A program made the position numbers and the translations under genes. A DNA stretch of 64,000 bases, from positions 1,170,483 to 1,234,482 of the forward strand of contig NZ_JAMXLA010000001.1 of assembly GCF_024054175.1 (NCBI RefSeq). The letters are read 5' to 3'. Of this stretch, positions 53,698 through 62,214 are shown piece by piece. A model generated the notes under the pieces. That model worked only from the letters and a program-made list of their open reading frames with translations. It searched no databases and was not told the DNA's origin. Source of the DNA: Flavobacterium sp. NRK1 (GTDB taxonomy: Bacteria; Bacteroidota; Bacteroidia; Flavobacteriales; Flavobacteriaceae). Numbering within the stretch: position 1 is the first letter of the stretch; the number at the start of each line of letters is the position of its first letter.

Positions 53698-55434
53698 TTA
53701 TAGCAAATCGTTAAGATGCCTGTAGTTAGATTTTACGGTATCAAGCACCTCATCCATACGTCCGCTTAAAATAAGTTTTCCCATGCTTTGAGCGTAACCT
53801 TTAACCTGCTCCCACTCTACTTTTGGCGGCATAGCCAGCGAGTCAGGATTTGTCATTACATTTACCAGTACAGGGCCTTCAGTAGTAAAGGCTTTTTGCA
53901 AAATTTCACGCAATGCGCCCGGATGGTGTACAGCCATACCTGTAAATCCCATTGCCTGTGCTATAGCTGCAAAATCAGGATCAACCATATCGGTTTGATT
54001 GTCGGGCATTCCTGCCACTTCCATTTCAAGCTTAACCATTCCCAGTGCCCTGTTATTAAATACAATTAACTTTATTGGCAGGTTATACTGTTTTATAGTA
54101 GCCAGGTCACCCAACAGCATAGATAATCCTCCATCACCGCACAAAGCTATTATTTGCTGGCCAGGACTGCAAAGTGCAGCGCCCATAGCCATAGGCATAG
54201 CATTTGCCATAGAACCATGATTAAAAGACCCGAGCAGCTTTCTTTTACCAGTAGCATGTATATACCTTGCCCCCCAAACACAGCTCATGCCTGTATCTAC
54301 AGTAAAAATAGCATCATCATCTGCCAGTTCATTTATAGTATGCGCTACAAACTCCGGGGAAATCTTATCGGTACTGCCCGAATTCTCTACATAAATGTTG
54401 AGATTCTCTTTTACGTGATCATATAGTTTTAATTGTGCTTTTAAAAAACTATCATCCGATTTTTGATTTATAAGCGGCAGCAAAACCTTAAGTGTATCTT
54501 CTATTTTTCCGCAAAGGCCCATTTCAAGTTTAGCACGTCTGCCCAGCTTTTCGGGACTGTCATCTATCTGAATAATTTTATTCTTCAGAGGCATAAATGC
54601 CGTATATGGAAAATCTGTACCTAATAATAATACAACATCGGCTTCATGCATGCTGTGATATGCCGAAGGCAGCCCTAAAAGCCCTGTCATCCCCACTTCA
54701 AAAGGATTGTTAGGCTGTATTGCCATTTTACCCCTGAAAGAATAACCTACCGGCGCATTAAGCAAAGCTGCAAGCTGCACAACCTCATCATGCGCTTTGG
54801 CTGCACCTATACCGCAAAAAATAGTTATTTTATGGTGGCTGTTTAATGCTTCTGCTAATTGGGATAGCTCATAATCTGAAGGACGAACAACAGGATTGCT
54901 TCTGTAATTATGCATAGAGGTAATACTCTCTTCAGCAGGCATTGCAGATACATCTCCCGGCAGCCCGAAAACAGCAACTCCCTTATGATGAATAGCATGC
55001 TGAATGGCAGTCTGCAGCATTCGGGGCGCCTGTGCAGGTGTAGATGCTACCTGGTTGTAACAGCTGCAATCGTCAAAAAGGCGTGTTGTATTGGTAGACT
55101 GAAAATAATCTGTCCCAAAGTCGGGAGTATTTATTGTAGAAGCGATAGCTATAACCGGAACACGCGTGCGGTGAGCTTCATATAATCCGTTAATTAAATG
55201 TATGTGCCCCGGCCCACAGCTTCCTGCACAGCAGGCAAGCCCTTCAAGCTCTGCCTCGGCAGCAGCAGCATAAGCTCCGGCTTCTTCATGCCGTACATGT
55301 ATCCATTGAAGTTTACCGTTACGCCTTACGGCATCGTTTAATTCATTAAGACTGTCGCCTGTTACAGCGTATATTCTTTTTACTCCATTTTCAATAAGCA
55401 TTTCCACAATTTGGTCAGCTACTTTTTTTGCCAT
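53698..55434 (-). CDS. poxB: Thiamine-diphosphate pyruvate dehydrogenase (quinone), PoxB-like
   Basis: 578 aa. Conserved Glu in WIHVRHEEAGAYAAAAEAEL, central FAD/TPP-enzyme domain, and the TPP motif CGDGGLSMLLGDLATIKQYN ending in NN. Best matches PoxB, which decarboxylates pyruvate to acetate and passes electrons to quinone at the membrane; the C-terminal tail (about residues 550-578) could be the membrane-binding part. An acetolactate synthase is less likely, given the order of motifs and the single gene without a small subunit. Confidence 0.9.
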   Translation of the reverse strand: MAKKVADQIVEMLIENGVKRIYAVTGDSLNELNDAVRRNGKLQWIHVRHEEAGAYAAAAEAELEGLACCAGSCGPGHIHLINGLYEAHRTRVPVIAIASTINTPDFGTDYFQSTNTTRLFDDCSCYNQVASTPAQAPRMLQTAIQHAIHHKGVAVFGLPGDVSAMPAEESITSMHNYRSNPVVRPSDYELSQLAEALNSHHKITIFCGIGAAKAHDEVVQLAALLNAPVGYSFRGKMAIQPNNPFEVGMTGLLGLPSAYHSMHEADVVLLLGTDFPYTAFMPLKNKIIQIDDSPEKLGRRAKLEMGLCGKIEDTLKVLLPLINQKSDDSFLKAQLKLYDHVKENLNIYVENSGSTDKISPEFVAHTINELADDDAIFTVDTGMSCVWGARYIHATGKRKLLGSFNHGSMANAMPMAMGAALCSPGQQIIALCGDGGLSMLLGDLATIKQYNLPIKLIVFNNRALGMVKLEMEVAGMPDNQTDMVDPDFAAIAQAMGFTGMAVHHPGALREILQKAFTTEGPVLVNVMTNPDSLAMPPKVEWEQVKGYAQSMGKLILSGRMDEVLDTVKSNYRHLNDLL

Positions 55435-55506
55435 AATATGTAGTATTAAAATTACTGTAAGTTACATATTATATGCCTTAACAGCATTTATTTAACGTTA
55501 TTTAAT

Positions 55507-55541
55507 ACAAATCGAGCCGGCATTTTGCCGGCTCGATTTGT
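55507..55541 (-). terminator. Long perfect hairpin after the DUF3078 gene
   Basis: A 16-bp perfect stem (55507-55522 with 55526-55541) with loop TTT, 23 bp past the stop at 55565. Only a short T stretch follows on the minus strand. Confidence 0.7.
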
Positions 55542-55564
55542 ATATGTATTATAGCATAAACTAT

Positions 55565-56452
55565 TTAAAACCCGTAGTTAGCTGCTACACCAAAAACCTG
55601 GCGGACCTGCAGCCCTCTATAGGCATTATCGTCATAAATAGTCTGGAATGACAAGTTGGTAGTAAGGTAACGGTTTATGCGCATTACTATATTTAACTGG
55701 TAGTTAATATCTACATTCTGAGGATCTTCAAGATAGTTTGAGTATAAACCAAGTATGTTCTCAAAAGTAACATTGGCAATAACATCAAGCTTATAATAAG
55801 CAGAGGCATTAAAACCAAGTTCATATCGAACAGATTTACCTTCTTTTACACCAAAATATGCTTCATCAGGCAGGGTAAAATTCTTATCTACAAAAGTAAA
55901 TTTAGATGTAGCCGGCGAAAGGTTAAAATAAAAGTTTTCATCTCTTTTATACAACATACCAGGACCTACCATTAAGTATCCCGGAGAAAGAAAATTGGTA
56001 TATTCTTCCCTGTGTTCTGCTCCAAATTCATCTCTGGAATAGTTGTATCCTTTTGTAAATTGTGTCCTGAAATTTAAGAAGGCCGAGTAAAACCATCTTT
56101 CAGTGGCTTTTTTACCTAATATTGAATTAAGCTCAAGCCTGTCATCTGTTTTTTTAGCAAAAGAAGACGTTTTGGTTTTTACTATACCGTATGAAGCAAT
56201 AACTTTATTATCCCAGCTCCAGTCGCCTTTTTTATAATTAAAATCATAATTAACGCCTAAAGTACCGGAAATAGTATTTTCTCCACCGGCAACCCAGTTA
56301 TGGAAAGTAGACTGATTAAATAACAGAGAAGCATTACCGTTAGTGTACCATGGCCCAACAGTATCTTTTACCGTATTTTTTTCTCCACCATCTTGTGCAT
56401 TGACACTTAGTGAACCCACAAGGCATAACATAAATAGTAGCTTTTTCTTCAT
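55565..56452 (-). CDS. DUF3078 outer-membrane-like protein
   Basis: 295 aa with signal peptide (MKKKLLFMLCLVGSLSVNAQ) and a beta-barrel-like body rich in aromatic strands, ending in VFGVAANYGF. The start of the mature part, NGNASLLFNQSTFHNWVAGGENTISG, is the DUF3078 signature. Function unknown. It lies at the end of the Suf-linked cluster as in other Flavobacteriia. Own -7 box upstream. Confidence 0.85.
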   Translation of the reverse strand: MKKKLLFMLCLVGSLSVNAQDGGEKNTVKDTVGPWYTNGNASLLFNQSTFHNWVAGGENTISGTLGVNYDFNYKKGDWSWDNKVIASYGIVKTKTSSFAKKTDDRLELNSILGKKATERWFYSAFLNFRTQFTKGYNYSRDEFGAEHREEYTNFLSPGYLMVGPGMLYKRDENFYFNLSPATSKFTFVDKNFTLPDEAYFGVKEGKSVRYELGFNASAYYKLDVIANVTFENILGLYSNYLEDPQNVDINYQLNIVMRINRYLTTNLSFQTIYDDNAYRGLQVRQVFGVAANYGF

Positions 56453-56474
56453 AATTAGTTCATTGCTGTTTTCA

Positions 56475-56482
56475 CAAATATA
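56475..56482 (-). promoter_or_regulatory. -7 promoter box of the DUF3078 gene
   Basis: TATATTTG on the minus strand, 22 bp before the ATG at 56452. Confidence 0.5.
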
Positions 56483-56525
56483 ATTAATTACAAAAAAAAT
56501 ATTCTTACTTTTTTATTAAAAAGCC

Positions 56526-57038
56526 CTATTTCTTCTTGTATAATGGTACTGAAGAGCATGCCTCGCCAAACATTAAACTCTTAGCAACAGGCATAAGTTT
56601 TTGAGTAGCCATAACATAGGCTTCCTGCGGTACAGGTTTGCGCGAACATCCTTTTATAATAACAGGCTTACCCTCATATGGGGTATAATCAAGATCATTA
56701 AGTATTTGCTGATATAGCTGGATATTGATGTCTTCTGCCTTACCCTGAACTATTTTTTTTGCAAAAGGCTGCAAATAAGTAGTAATAAGCATATAAGCCC
56801 ACGCAGGTACTATAGCATCGGTACTGCAATATAAGGCCGTAAATTTGCCACTGTATTGCTGCCAGTCATGGTTTTTAAGGGTTTCGCGAAATTCTTTCTC
56901 GCGAAGCACGAAGCCTTCCCATAGCCAGCCGGATATATCTATGCCAACACGTTCTCCTTCCGGGTAATAATCTTCAAGATCAAATACCTGAAGAACACTA
57001 TTGGCAACGCGGTTTATTATTTCTTCTTCTTTTTCCAT
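56526..57038 (-). CDS. DUF2480 family protein
   Basis: 170 aa, soluble. The segment ERVGIDISGWLWEGFVLREK and IVPAWAYMLI match DUF2480, a family of unknown function usually found with Suf genes in Flavobacteriia. Contains cysteines in KGCSRKPVPQEAY and FGEACSSVP that could bind metal or a cluster; this is inference. Separated from the DUF59 gene by a 109-bp gap carrying a repeat. Confidence 0.85.
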   Translation of the reverse strand: MEKEEEIINRVANSVLQVFDLEDYYPEGERVGIDISGWLWEGFVLREKEFRETLKNHDWQQYSGKFTALYCSTDAIVPAWAYMLITTYLQPFAKKIVQGKAEDINIQLYQQILNDLDYTPYEGKPVIIKGCSRKPVPQEAYVMATQKLMPVAKSLMFGEACSSVPLYKKK

Positions 57039-57090
57039 GTTCTTTGTTCATAACAGTTTTGTCATTTCGGGCAGGGAAGTAGTCTCATAA

Positions 57091-57125
57091 AGATTGTGAC
57101 CTCGCTGCGTTTCACTCAAAATAAC
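57091..57125 (+). repeat. Intergenic repeat tract
   Basis: Contains GACCTCGCTGCGTTTCACTC followed by AAAATAAC, similar to ACTCTGCTTCGCTAAACTCA then AAATGAAC at 36217-36253, and preceded by GTCATTTCGGGCAGG. I recall such GTCATTTCG...TCGCT tracts as common intergenic repeats in Flavobacterium. Confidence 0.5.
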
Positions 57126-57147
57126 AGCGCCAGAATTTGAAACGCTT

Positions 57148-57471
57148 TTACAGCATTCCTAATTCAAGCTTGGCCTCTTCACTCATAAGGTCGCGGCTCC
57201 ATGGCGGATCGAAAGTAATCTCAACCTCAGCAGCATTAACCCCTTCAATTTTTTTTATCTTTTCTTCTACTTCCATAGGAAGGCTTTCTGCAACCGGGCA
57301 GTTGGGTGAAGTAAGTGTCATAAGTATCTTAACTTCGTTATCGGTATTAACCATAACATCATAAATAAGCCCAAGTTCGTAGATATCTACAGGAATCTCA
57401 GGATCATATATTGTTTTAAGCACTTTAACTATATCTTCTCCCAGTTGTGCTGTGTCAATTTCTTGTTCCAT
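57148..57471 (-). CDS. DUF59/MIP18-type Fe-S assembly protein
   Basis: 107 aa, the bacterial SufT-like/DUF59 domain: VLKTIYDPEIPVDIYELGLIYDV, then MTLTSPNCPVAESLPMEVEE, with the conserved Asp-Pro-Glu and Cys. It supports Fe-S cluster maturation. Eight bases after sufE stop side, same strand, so part of the suf transcript. Confidence 0.92.
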   Translation of the reverse strand: MEQEIDTAQLGEDIVKVLKTIYDPEIPVDIYELGLIYDVMVNTDNEVKILMTLTSPNCPVAESLPMEVEEKIKKIEGVNAAEVEITFDPPWSRDLMSEEAKLELGML

Positions 57472-57479
57472 AATCTTAT

Positions 57480-57899
57480 TTAGCTTTTGGCGCTAAAGGC
57501 CAGTGCATACATTTTTATTTGTTTAATCATAGACACCAGCCCATTAGCACGGGTTGGCGAAAGGTGCTCCTTAAGTCCGATTTCATCTATAAAATCGGTA
57601 TCAGCTTCAAGTATATCTGCGGGTTTTTGGTTAGAAAACACACGGATAAGTATGGCTATAATTCCTTTAGTAAGTATTGCATCGCTATCGGCAGTAAATA
57701 CTACATTGCCATCTTTCTGTTCGCCATGCAGCCATACTTTACTCTGGCAGCCTTTTATAATATTTTCTTCAGTTTTGTATTTTTCTTCTACCAACGGAAG
57801 CGAATTACCAAGATCTATTACATACTGGTAACGCTCTTCCCAATCGTCGAACATAGAGAATTCGTCTATAATTTCTTCCTGTATTTCTTTAATCTTCAT
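57480..57899 (-). CDS. sufE: SufE sulfur-acceptor protein
   Basis: 139 aa with the sulfur-acceptor cysteine in NIIKGCQSKVWLHG. SufE takes persulfide sulfur from SufS and passes it to the Suf scaffold. Located 5 bp after a lipoprotein gene and near sufS (about 930 bp upstream), in the usual order sufS ... sufE - DUF59. Confidence 0.95.
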   Translation of the reverse strand: MKIKEIQEEIIDEFSMFDDWEERYQYVIDLGNSLPLVEEKYKTEENIIKGCQSKVWLHGEQKDGNVVFTADSDAILTKGIIAILIRVFSNQKPADILEADTDFIDEIGLKEHLSPTRANGLVSMIKQIKMYALAFSAKS

Positions 57900-57904
57900 T
57901 TTTA

Positions 57905-58360
57905 TTATTTTGCCTTCATGTCAGACATGTTTAGTATTCTGTGAACAATTCCTGATATTTGAGCCGGAGGATTGCCATGATCAAAAGTACTGCTCGTGTA
58001 TGTTGTAGTGCCTTTAATAACTTTTAGGTTAGCAGCAAGTGCAGCATCGGCATAGTTTTTAGTAGATGGTGCTTTAAGGTCTTTAAGACCCTCAAGGTTC
58101 ATTTTTCTGGCATTGCCCATAAGATAGTTCCAGTCGCTGCTGCTTACAGGCTTGCTTACTACATTTTTCATACCACGATCTTTAATGGTAATAATACTAT
58201 CCTGTGTTACAACAACTTTATTGTAAGCACCACGTGTTTGTGCCTCATATTCAAATGAAAGTGCTGTTTCCGGATTGTTATTGCCCGCCACAGCTGCTTT
58301 TTTAGAAGAACAGCCTACTACAAAGGCAACGGTCAAGAGTACTAATGCGATTTTTTTCAT
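57905..58360 (-). CDS. Putative lipoprotein, paralogue pair member 1
   Basis: 151 aa with lipobox FVVGC (Cys17) followed by SSKKAAV. The mature region shares FEYEA, KV-VTQDSI-T, SSDWNYL, LKDLKAPS and DHGNPPAQI with the gene 10 bp upstream. I do not know a family name. Exported lipoprotein inside the suf transcript, between sufS and sufE; a role in Fe-S assembly would be surprising for an extracytoplasmic protein, so the link is positional only. Confidence 0.7.
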   Translation of the reverse strand: MKKIALVLLTVAFVVGCSSKKAAVAGNNNPETALSFEYEAQTRGAYNKVVVTQDSIITIKDRGMKNVVSKPVSSSDWNYLMGNARKMNLEGLKDLKAPSTKNYADAALAANLKVIKGTTTYTSSTFDHGNPPAQISGIVHRILNMSDMKAK

Positions 58361-58370
58361 TGGTTGTTGT

Positions 58371-58826
58371 TTAATGTGTTAGTTGTATGCGTTCAATTTG
58401 AGTAGTATGAATGTTTAATAATTTCGCAACAATTGCTTCTATTTCTACAGGAGGATTACCATCGTCAAACTCCTGAGTTTTATATATTGTATTGTTTACA
58501 GCTATTTTAAAAACAGCTTTCATAGGCTCTTTTATATATACCCTGTCTTTTGGTGTAGTTAGATCTTTAAGCTTTCTAACATTTAAATTGGTAATCATTC
58601 CATTCAGTTCTTCCCAATCTTCATTTTTTGTAGGTCCATTGCTACTCCTACCCTCACCGCTCATAAACTGTGATACAACTGTGTTCTTATGATCTACCAA
58701 CACCCTAAGACTATCATTTTTTAAAGCTGCCTCATAAATAAAGGAAACATTTTTACTTTGCACAGCCTTTTTGGACGAACATCCAATAACAAAAATTATA
58801 GTACATAAAAGATAAAGCTTTTTCAT
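58371..58826 (-). CDS. Putative lipoprotein, paralogue pair member 2
   Basis: 151 aa from MKKLYLLCTIIFVIGC (lipobox, Cys16); the frame extends to 58907 through the sufS 3' end and that extension is rejected. Similar to the downstream neighbour: GCSSKKA, FIYEAALKNDSL, NEDWEELN, LKDLTTP, FDDGNPPVEI. Equal length supports an old tandem duplication. Starts 4 bp after the sufS stop. Function unknown. Confidence 0.75.
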   Translation of the reverse strand: MKKLYLLCTIIFVIGCSSKKAVQSKNVSFIYEAALKNDSLRVLVDHKNTVVSQFMSGEGRSSNGPTKNEDWEELNGMITNLNVRKLKDLTTPKDRVYIKEPMKAVFKIAVNNTIYKTQEFDDGNPPVEIEAIVAKLLNIHTTQIERIQLTH

Positions 58827-58830
58827 ATCA

Positions 58831-60045
58831 TTATCCCAGCATTCGCTGTGCTTTAAGTACAGCCTGCACCAATGCATCAATTTCTTCTTTTGTATTATAA
58901 AAAGCAAACGATGCCCTTACTGTACCCGGAATCTCAAAAAAGTTCATTACCGGCTGGCAGCAATGGTGGCCTGTACGTACTGCTATTCCCATTTTATCTA
59001 CAATAGCTCCAATATCATACGGATGGATATTACCCACATTAAACGATATTACCGATGTCTTTTTATCTGCCGTTCCTACTATAGTAAGTCCATCTATTTC
59101 AAGCAGCTTTTCGGTACCATAGGCAAGCAGTTCATTTTCATAAGCTGCTATATTATCCAGTCCTATAGTGTTTAAATAATCAATTGCTGTGCCAAGCACT
59201 ATACCGCCTTCTATGTTTGGGGTGCCTGCTTCAAATTTATGAGGCAGATCTGCATACGTGGTTTTCTCAAAAGTAACCTCTTTTATCATCTCCCCTCCAC
59301 CCTGATATGGCGGAAGTTTGTGCAGCCATTCTTCTTTGCCGTATAAAACTCCCGATCCGGTAGGGCCACAAGCCTTATGTCCTGAAAAAGCATAAAAATC
59401 ACAGTCAAGCGCCTGAACATCTATTTTAAGATGCGGAGCCGCCTGTGCGCCATCTATAAATACAGCAGCACCGGCTTTATGTGCTTTTTTTATAATATGC
59501 TCAATAGGATTAATAGTGCCTAATGAGTTAGATATATGATTAACAGCAACCAGTTTTGTTTTTTCGGTAAGCAGCTTTTCATATTCTTCCATTATAAGCT
59601 CACCCTTCTGGTTCATTGGTATTACTACCAGTTTAGCTCCTGTGCGTTCGCAAAGCATTTGCCAGGGCACTATATTACTATGATGCTCTATTGCAGACAC
59701 CATAATCTCATCGCCCGCTTTTACAAAAGCAGCAAACCCGTTGGCAACCAAATTAATACCATGTGTAGTACCTGCCGTAAAAAGTACTTCATAGGCATGT
59801 TTTGCATTAATATGGTTTTTTATTGTCTGGCGGGATATTTCATATGCATCGGTAGCCAGTTGGCTCAGCGTATGCACTCCACGGTGAATGTTTGCATTTA
59901 TAGTGCTGTAATAGCTGCTTATAGCATCTATTACAACCTTTGGTTTTTGAGATGTAGCCGCATTGTCAAAGTAAACAAGCGGTTTGCCGTTTACGGTTTG
60001 GTTTAGTATTGGAAAGTCGTTTCTGACTGATTGTATATCTAACAT
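58831..60045 (-). CDS. sufS: Cysteine desulfurase SufS
   Basis: 404 aa from MLDIQSVRNDFPILNQ; the frame begins at 60183, but the upstream 46 residues are not conserved and a TAAATTTG box and a strong Shine-Dalgarno lie within them. PLP-lysine motif FSGHKACGPTG and the active-site cysteine in VRTGHHCCQPVM. It takes sulfur from cysteine for Fe-S clusters with SufE. First gene of this strand's cluster; sufBCD are not in the window. Confidence 0.95.
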   Translation of the reverse strand: MLDIQSVRNDFPILNQTVNGKPLVYFDNAATSQKPKVVIDAISSYYSTINANIHRGVHTLSQLATDAYEISRQTIKNHINAKHAYEVLFTAGTTHGINLVANGFAAFVKAGDEIMVSAIEHHSNIVPWQMLCERTGAKLVVIPMNQKGELIMEEYEKLLTEKTKLVAVNHISNSLGTINPIEHIIKKAHKAGAAVFIDGAQAAPHLKIDVQALDCDFYAFSGHKACGPTGSGVLYGKEEWLHKLPPYQGGGEMIKEVTFEKTTYADLPHKFEAGTPNIEGGIVLGTAIDYLNTIGLDNIAAYENELLAYGTEKLLEIDGLTIVGTADKKTSVISFNVGNIHPYDIGAIVDKMGIAVRTGHHCCQPVMNFFEIPGTVRASFAFYNTKEEIDALVQAVLKAQRMLG

Positions 60046-60051
60046 TATAAT

Positions 60052-60058
60052 TCCTCCT
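60052..60058 (-). promoter_or_regulatory. Strong Shine-Dalgarno before sufS
   Basis: AGGAGGA on the minus strand, 6 bp before the ATG at 60045. Such a complete anti-16S match is unusual among the starts in this window and decides the start. Confidence 0.75.
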
Positions 60059-60096
60059 GTAATATGTATTCCGATAATGACCGGATAAATTTTATG

Positions 60097-60104
60097 CAAA
60101 TTTA
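60097..60104 (-). promoter_or_regulatory. -7 promoter box of sufS
   Basis: TAAATTTG on the minus strand, 51 bp before the sufS ATG; no -33 TTG at normal spacing. Confidence 0.4.
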
Positions 60105-60248
60105 CGGCATGTTTTTTTAATAATGCTTTTTTGCCATAACATTTAAGAATGTGTTTATTAATAATACTTATATCTATTAGCAACTACAGAAAGGCTCAGG
60201 TATTTATTTGTTAAAAAGCTTATTTTAATTTCTTATTTTTTTTCATTC

Positions 60249-60295
60249 TAAATAAAAATAATACATTTGCGGTAATTTAGATTAAATAAAAATAA
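60249..60295 (+). promoter_or_regulatory. Direct repeat and -7 box upstream of hmuT
   Basis: The 13-bp sequence TAAATAAAAATAA occurs exactly at 60249-60261 and 60283-60295. The -7 box TACATTTG lies between them (60262-60269). The flank TTTAGATTAAAT (60276-60287) is AT-rich and Fur-box-like. Iron regulation is inference. Confidence 0.4.
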
Positions 60296-60307
60296 CCAAT
60301 TCATTTA

Positions 60308-61186
60308 ATGAAAAAAATCAAACCAATACTTGTACTTGCACTTATAATGATGACCGCTTTTTCTTGTAAAAAAAGTGAAAAAACAGCAGAATCAATTACA
60401 GAAAATACCAAAATTAAAACCGAAAGAATAATTTCTTTAAACGGAGCTATAACAGAAATTGTAGCTGCCCTTGGCCATGAAAAAGATATTGTTGGAACAG
60501 ATGTTACCAGTACTTATCCTGAAACTCTTAAAAAAATGGCAAAAGATCTGGGCCATGTGCGCAGTATATCTATTGAGTCTATTATGGCACTGCAGCCTAA
60601 CATTATTTTAGCTACCGATAAAGATATGAGTCCTGAACTTTTAGAAAAAATTAAAAAATCAGGCATAAAAGCGGCAGTATTTACTCAGGAGTTTTCACCT
60701 GAAGGTACTAAAAAACTTATTGAAGATGTAGCAAAAGCACTGAACAATACAAACTACGAGGTTTTACAGCAAAAAGTAGATGCTGACAAAGAAAAACTTA
60801 AAAGGTTTAAAACTGCTCCAAAAGTATTGTTCATTTATGCCAGGGGTGCAGGTATGCTTATGGTATCTGGTAAAAATACCCCAGTTGAAAAAGTTATTAC
60901 TCTTGCCGGCGGACAAAATGCCGTTACAGATTTTGAAGACTACAAACCACTTACTCCCGAGGCACTTATAAAAGGCAATCCGGATGTAATACTTATGTTT
61001 ACCTCCGGTCTTGAAAGTGTAGGCGGTGTAGATGGAGCGCTAAAAATAAAAGGCGTAGATAAAACCAATGCCGGAAAAAACAAAAAAATAATAGCAATGG
61101 ATGGTGCATTGTTATCAGGCTTTGGTCCACGCTTAGGCGAAGCTACTACACAACTGAACGCTCTTTTAGCTGAAAATGCGAAATAA
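60308..61186 (+). CDS. hmuT: Heme ABC transporter substrate-binding lipoprotein
   Basis: 292 aa lipoprotein (lipobox TAFSC, Cys20), then a class III periplasmic-binding fold: ERIISLNGAITEIVAALGHE, VGTDVTSTYPETLKK, and the C-terminal ALLSGFGPRLGEATTQLNALL. Resembles HmuT, which hands heme from the outer-membrane receptor to HmuUV. A cobalamin binder is an alternative, but the hmuS-like gene downstream supports heme. Overlaps hmuU by 11 bp, so coupled. Confidence 0.88.
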   Translation: MKKIKPILVLALIMMTAFSCKKSEKTAESITENTKIKTERIISLNGAITEIVAALGHEKDIVGTDVTSTYPETLKKMAKDLGHVRSISIESIMALQPNIILATDKDMSPELLEKIKKSGIKAAVFTQEFSPEGTKKLIEDVAKALNNTNYEVLQQKVDADKEKLKRFKTAPKVLFIYARGAGMLMVSGKNTPVEKVITLAGGQNAVTDFEDYKPLTPEALIKGNPDVILMFTSGLESVGGVDGALKIKGVDKTNAGKNKKIIAMDGALLSGFGPRLGEATTQLNALLAENAK

Positions 61187-62210
61187 ACTCCCCTTATACC
61201 TCATCTGTAGTTTACTGCTGCTGGCTTTGCTGGCAGTAGTATCTTTATACATGGGTGTATATGAGTTTGAAAAACATTCCATTCTGCAACTTTTAAAAGG
61301 CATAATAAGTAATGATGCCTCTGTATCTGATGCCGACCGTTTTGTAATGATGGATTTGCGCCTGCCCCGTATTGTTATGGCAATACTTATAGGCAGCTCA
61401 CTGGCGGTATCGGGTACCTGCCTGCAGGGAATGTTTAGAAACCCGCTTGCAACGCCCGATCTAATTGGTATTACCTCCGGCGCATCATTATTTGCCTCAA
61501 TAGCTATTGTTTTGGGTGTACAGCTTAAAGCATACATTCCTGAATTTATGCACTTTTCATTAATCAGTAGTATGGCTTTTGTGGGTGCATTGCTTACTAT
61601 GATACTTGTTTACAGAATATCTACCATAAACGGTAAAACAAACATTGTAGTAATGCTGCTTTCGGGCATGGCTATAGCAGCATTAGGCTTTGCTATAACC
61701 GGTTTTATAATATACATATCTAAAGAAGAGCAATTGCGCGACCTTACATTCTGGAACTTAGGAAGCCTTGCCGGAGCTAACTGGGCTAAGAACGCCATAC
61801 TGGCAGTAATGATATTTTTGGCCTATACCGTATTAATAACAAAAGGTAAAGCACTAAATGCCATGATGCTGGGCGAAAAAGATGCTGCACATCTGGGCAT
61901 AAAAGTAGAACGCATAAAAAAGCAAATTATACTACTCACGGCTTTAATGGTGGGCACATCGGTAGCTTTTGCAGGTACAATAAGTTTTGCAGGCCTTATA
62001 GTGCCATATATACTGCGTATTGTTTTTAAATCTAACTATCATATTATTTTACCGCTAAGTGCGGTAGCGGGCAGCATATTATTGCTTACAGCAGATACCA
62101 TAAGCAGAACCATTGCCCCGCCCAGTGAAATACCTGTAGGCATACTTACAGCACTTATGGGAGCACCTATTTTTATAACCATACTGATAAGAAGCAGGAA
62201 TACAATGTAA
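61176..62210 (+). CDS. hmuU: Heme ABC transporter permease
   Basis: 344 aa FecCD-family permease with about nine to ten membrane helices: DLRLPRIVMAILIGSSLAVSG, FRNPLATPDLIGITSGASLF, and the conserved AGTISFAGLIVPYILR near the end. Exports of this group import heme, siderophores or B12; the operon partners indicate heme. Start overlaps the end of hmuT; 4 bp before hmuV. Confidence 0.9.
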   Translation: MRNKLPLYLICSLLLLALLAVVSLYMGVYEFEKHSILQLLKGIISNDASVSDADRFVMMDLRLPRIVMAILIGSSLAVSGTCLQGMFRNPLATPDLIGITSGASLFASIAIVLGVQLKAYIPEFMHFSLISSMAFVGALLTMILVYRISTINGKTNIVVMLLSGMAIAALGFAITGFIIYISKEEQLRDLTFWNLGSLAGANWAKNAILAVMIFLAYTVLITKGKALNAMMLGEKDAAHLGIKVERIKKQIILLTALMVGTSVAFAGTISFAGLIVPYILRIVFKSNYHIILPLSAVAGSILLLTADTISRTIAPPSEIPVGILTALMGAPIFITILIRSRNTM

Positions 62211-62214
62211 TACT

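Noticed and set aside
57060..57130. A tRNA-like gene
   Set aside because: No cloverleaf, T-loop or CCA pattern; it fits an intergenic repeat.
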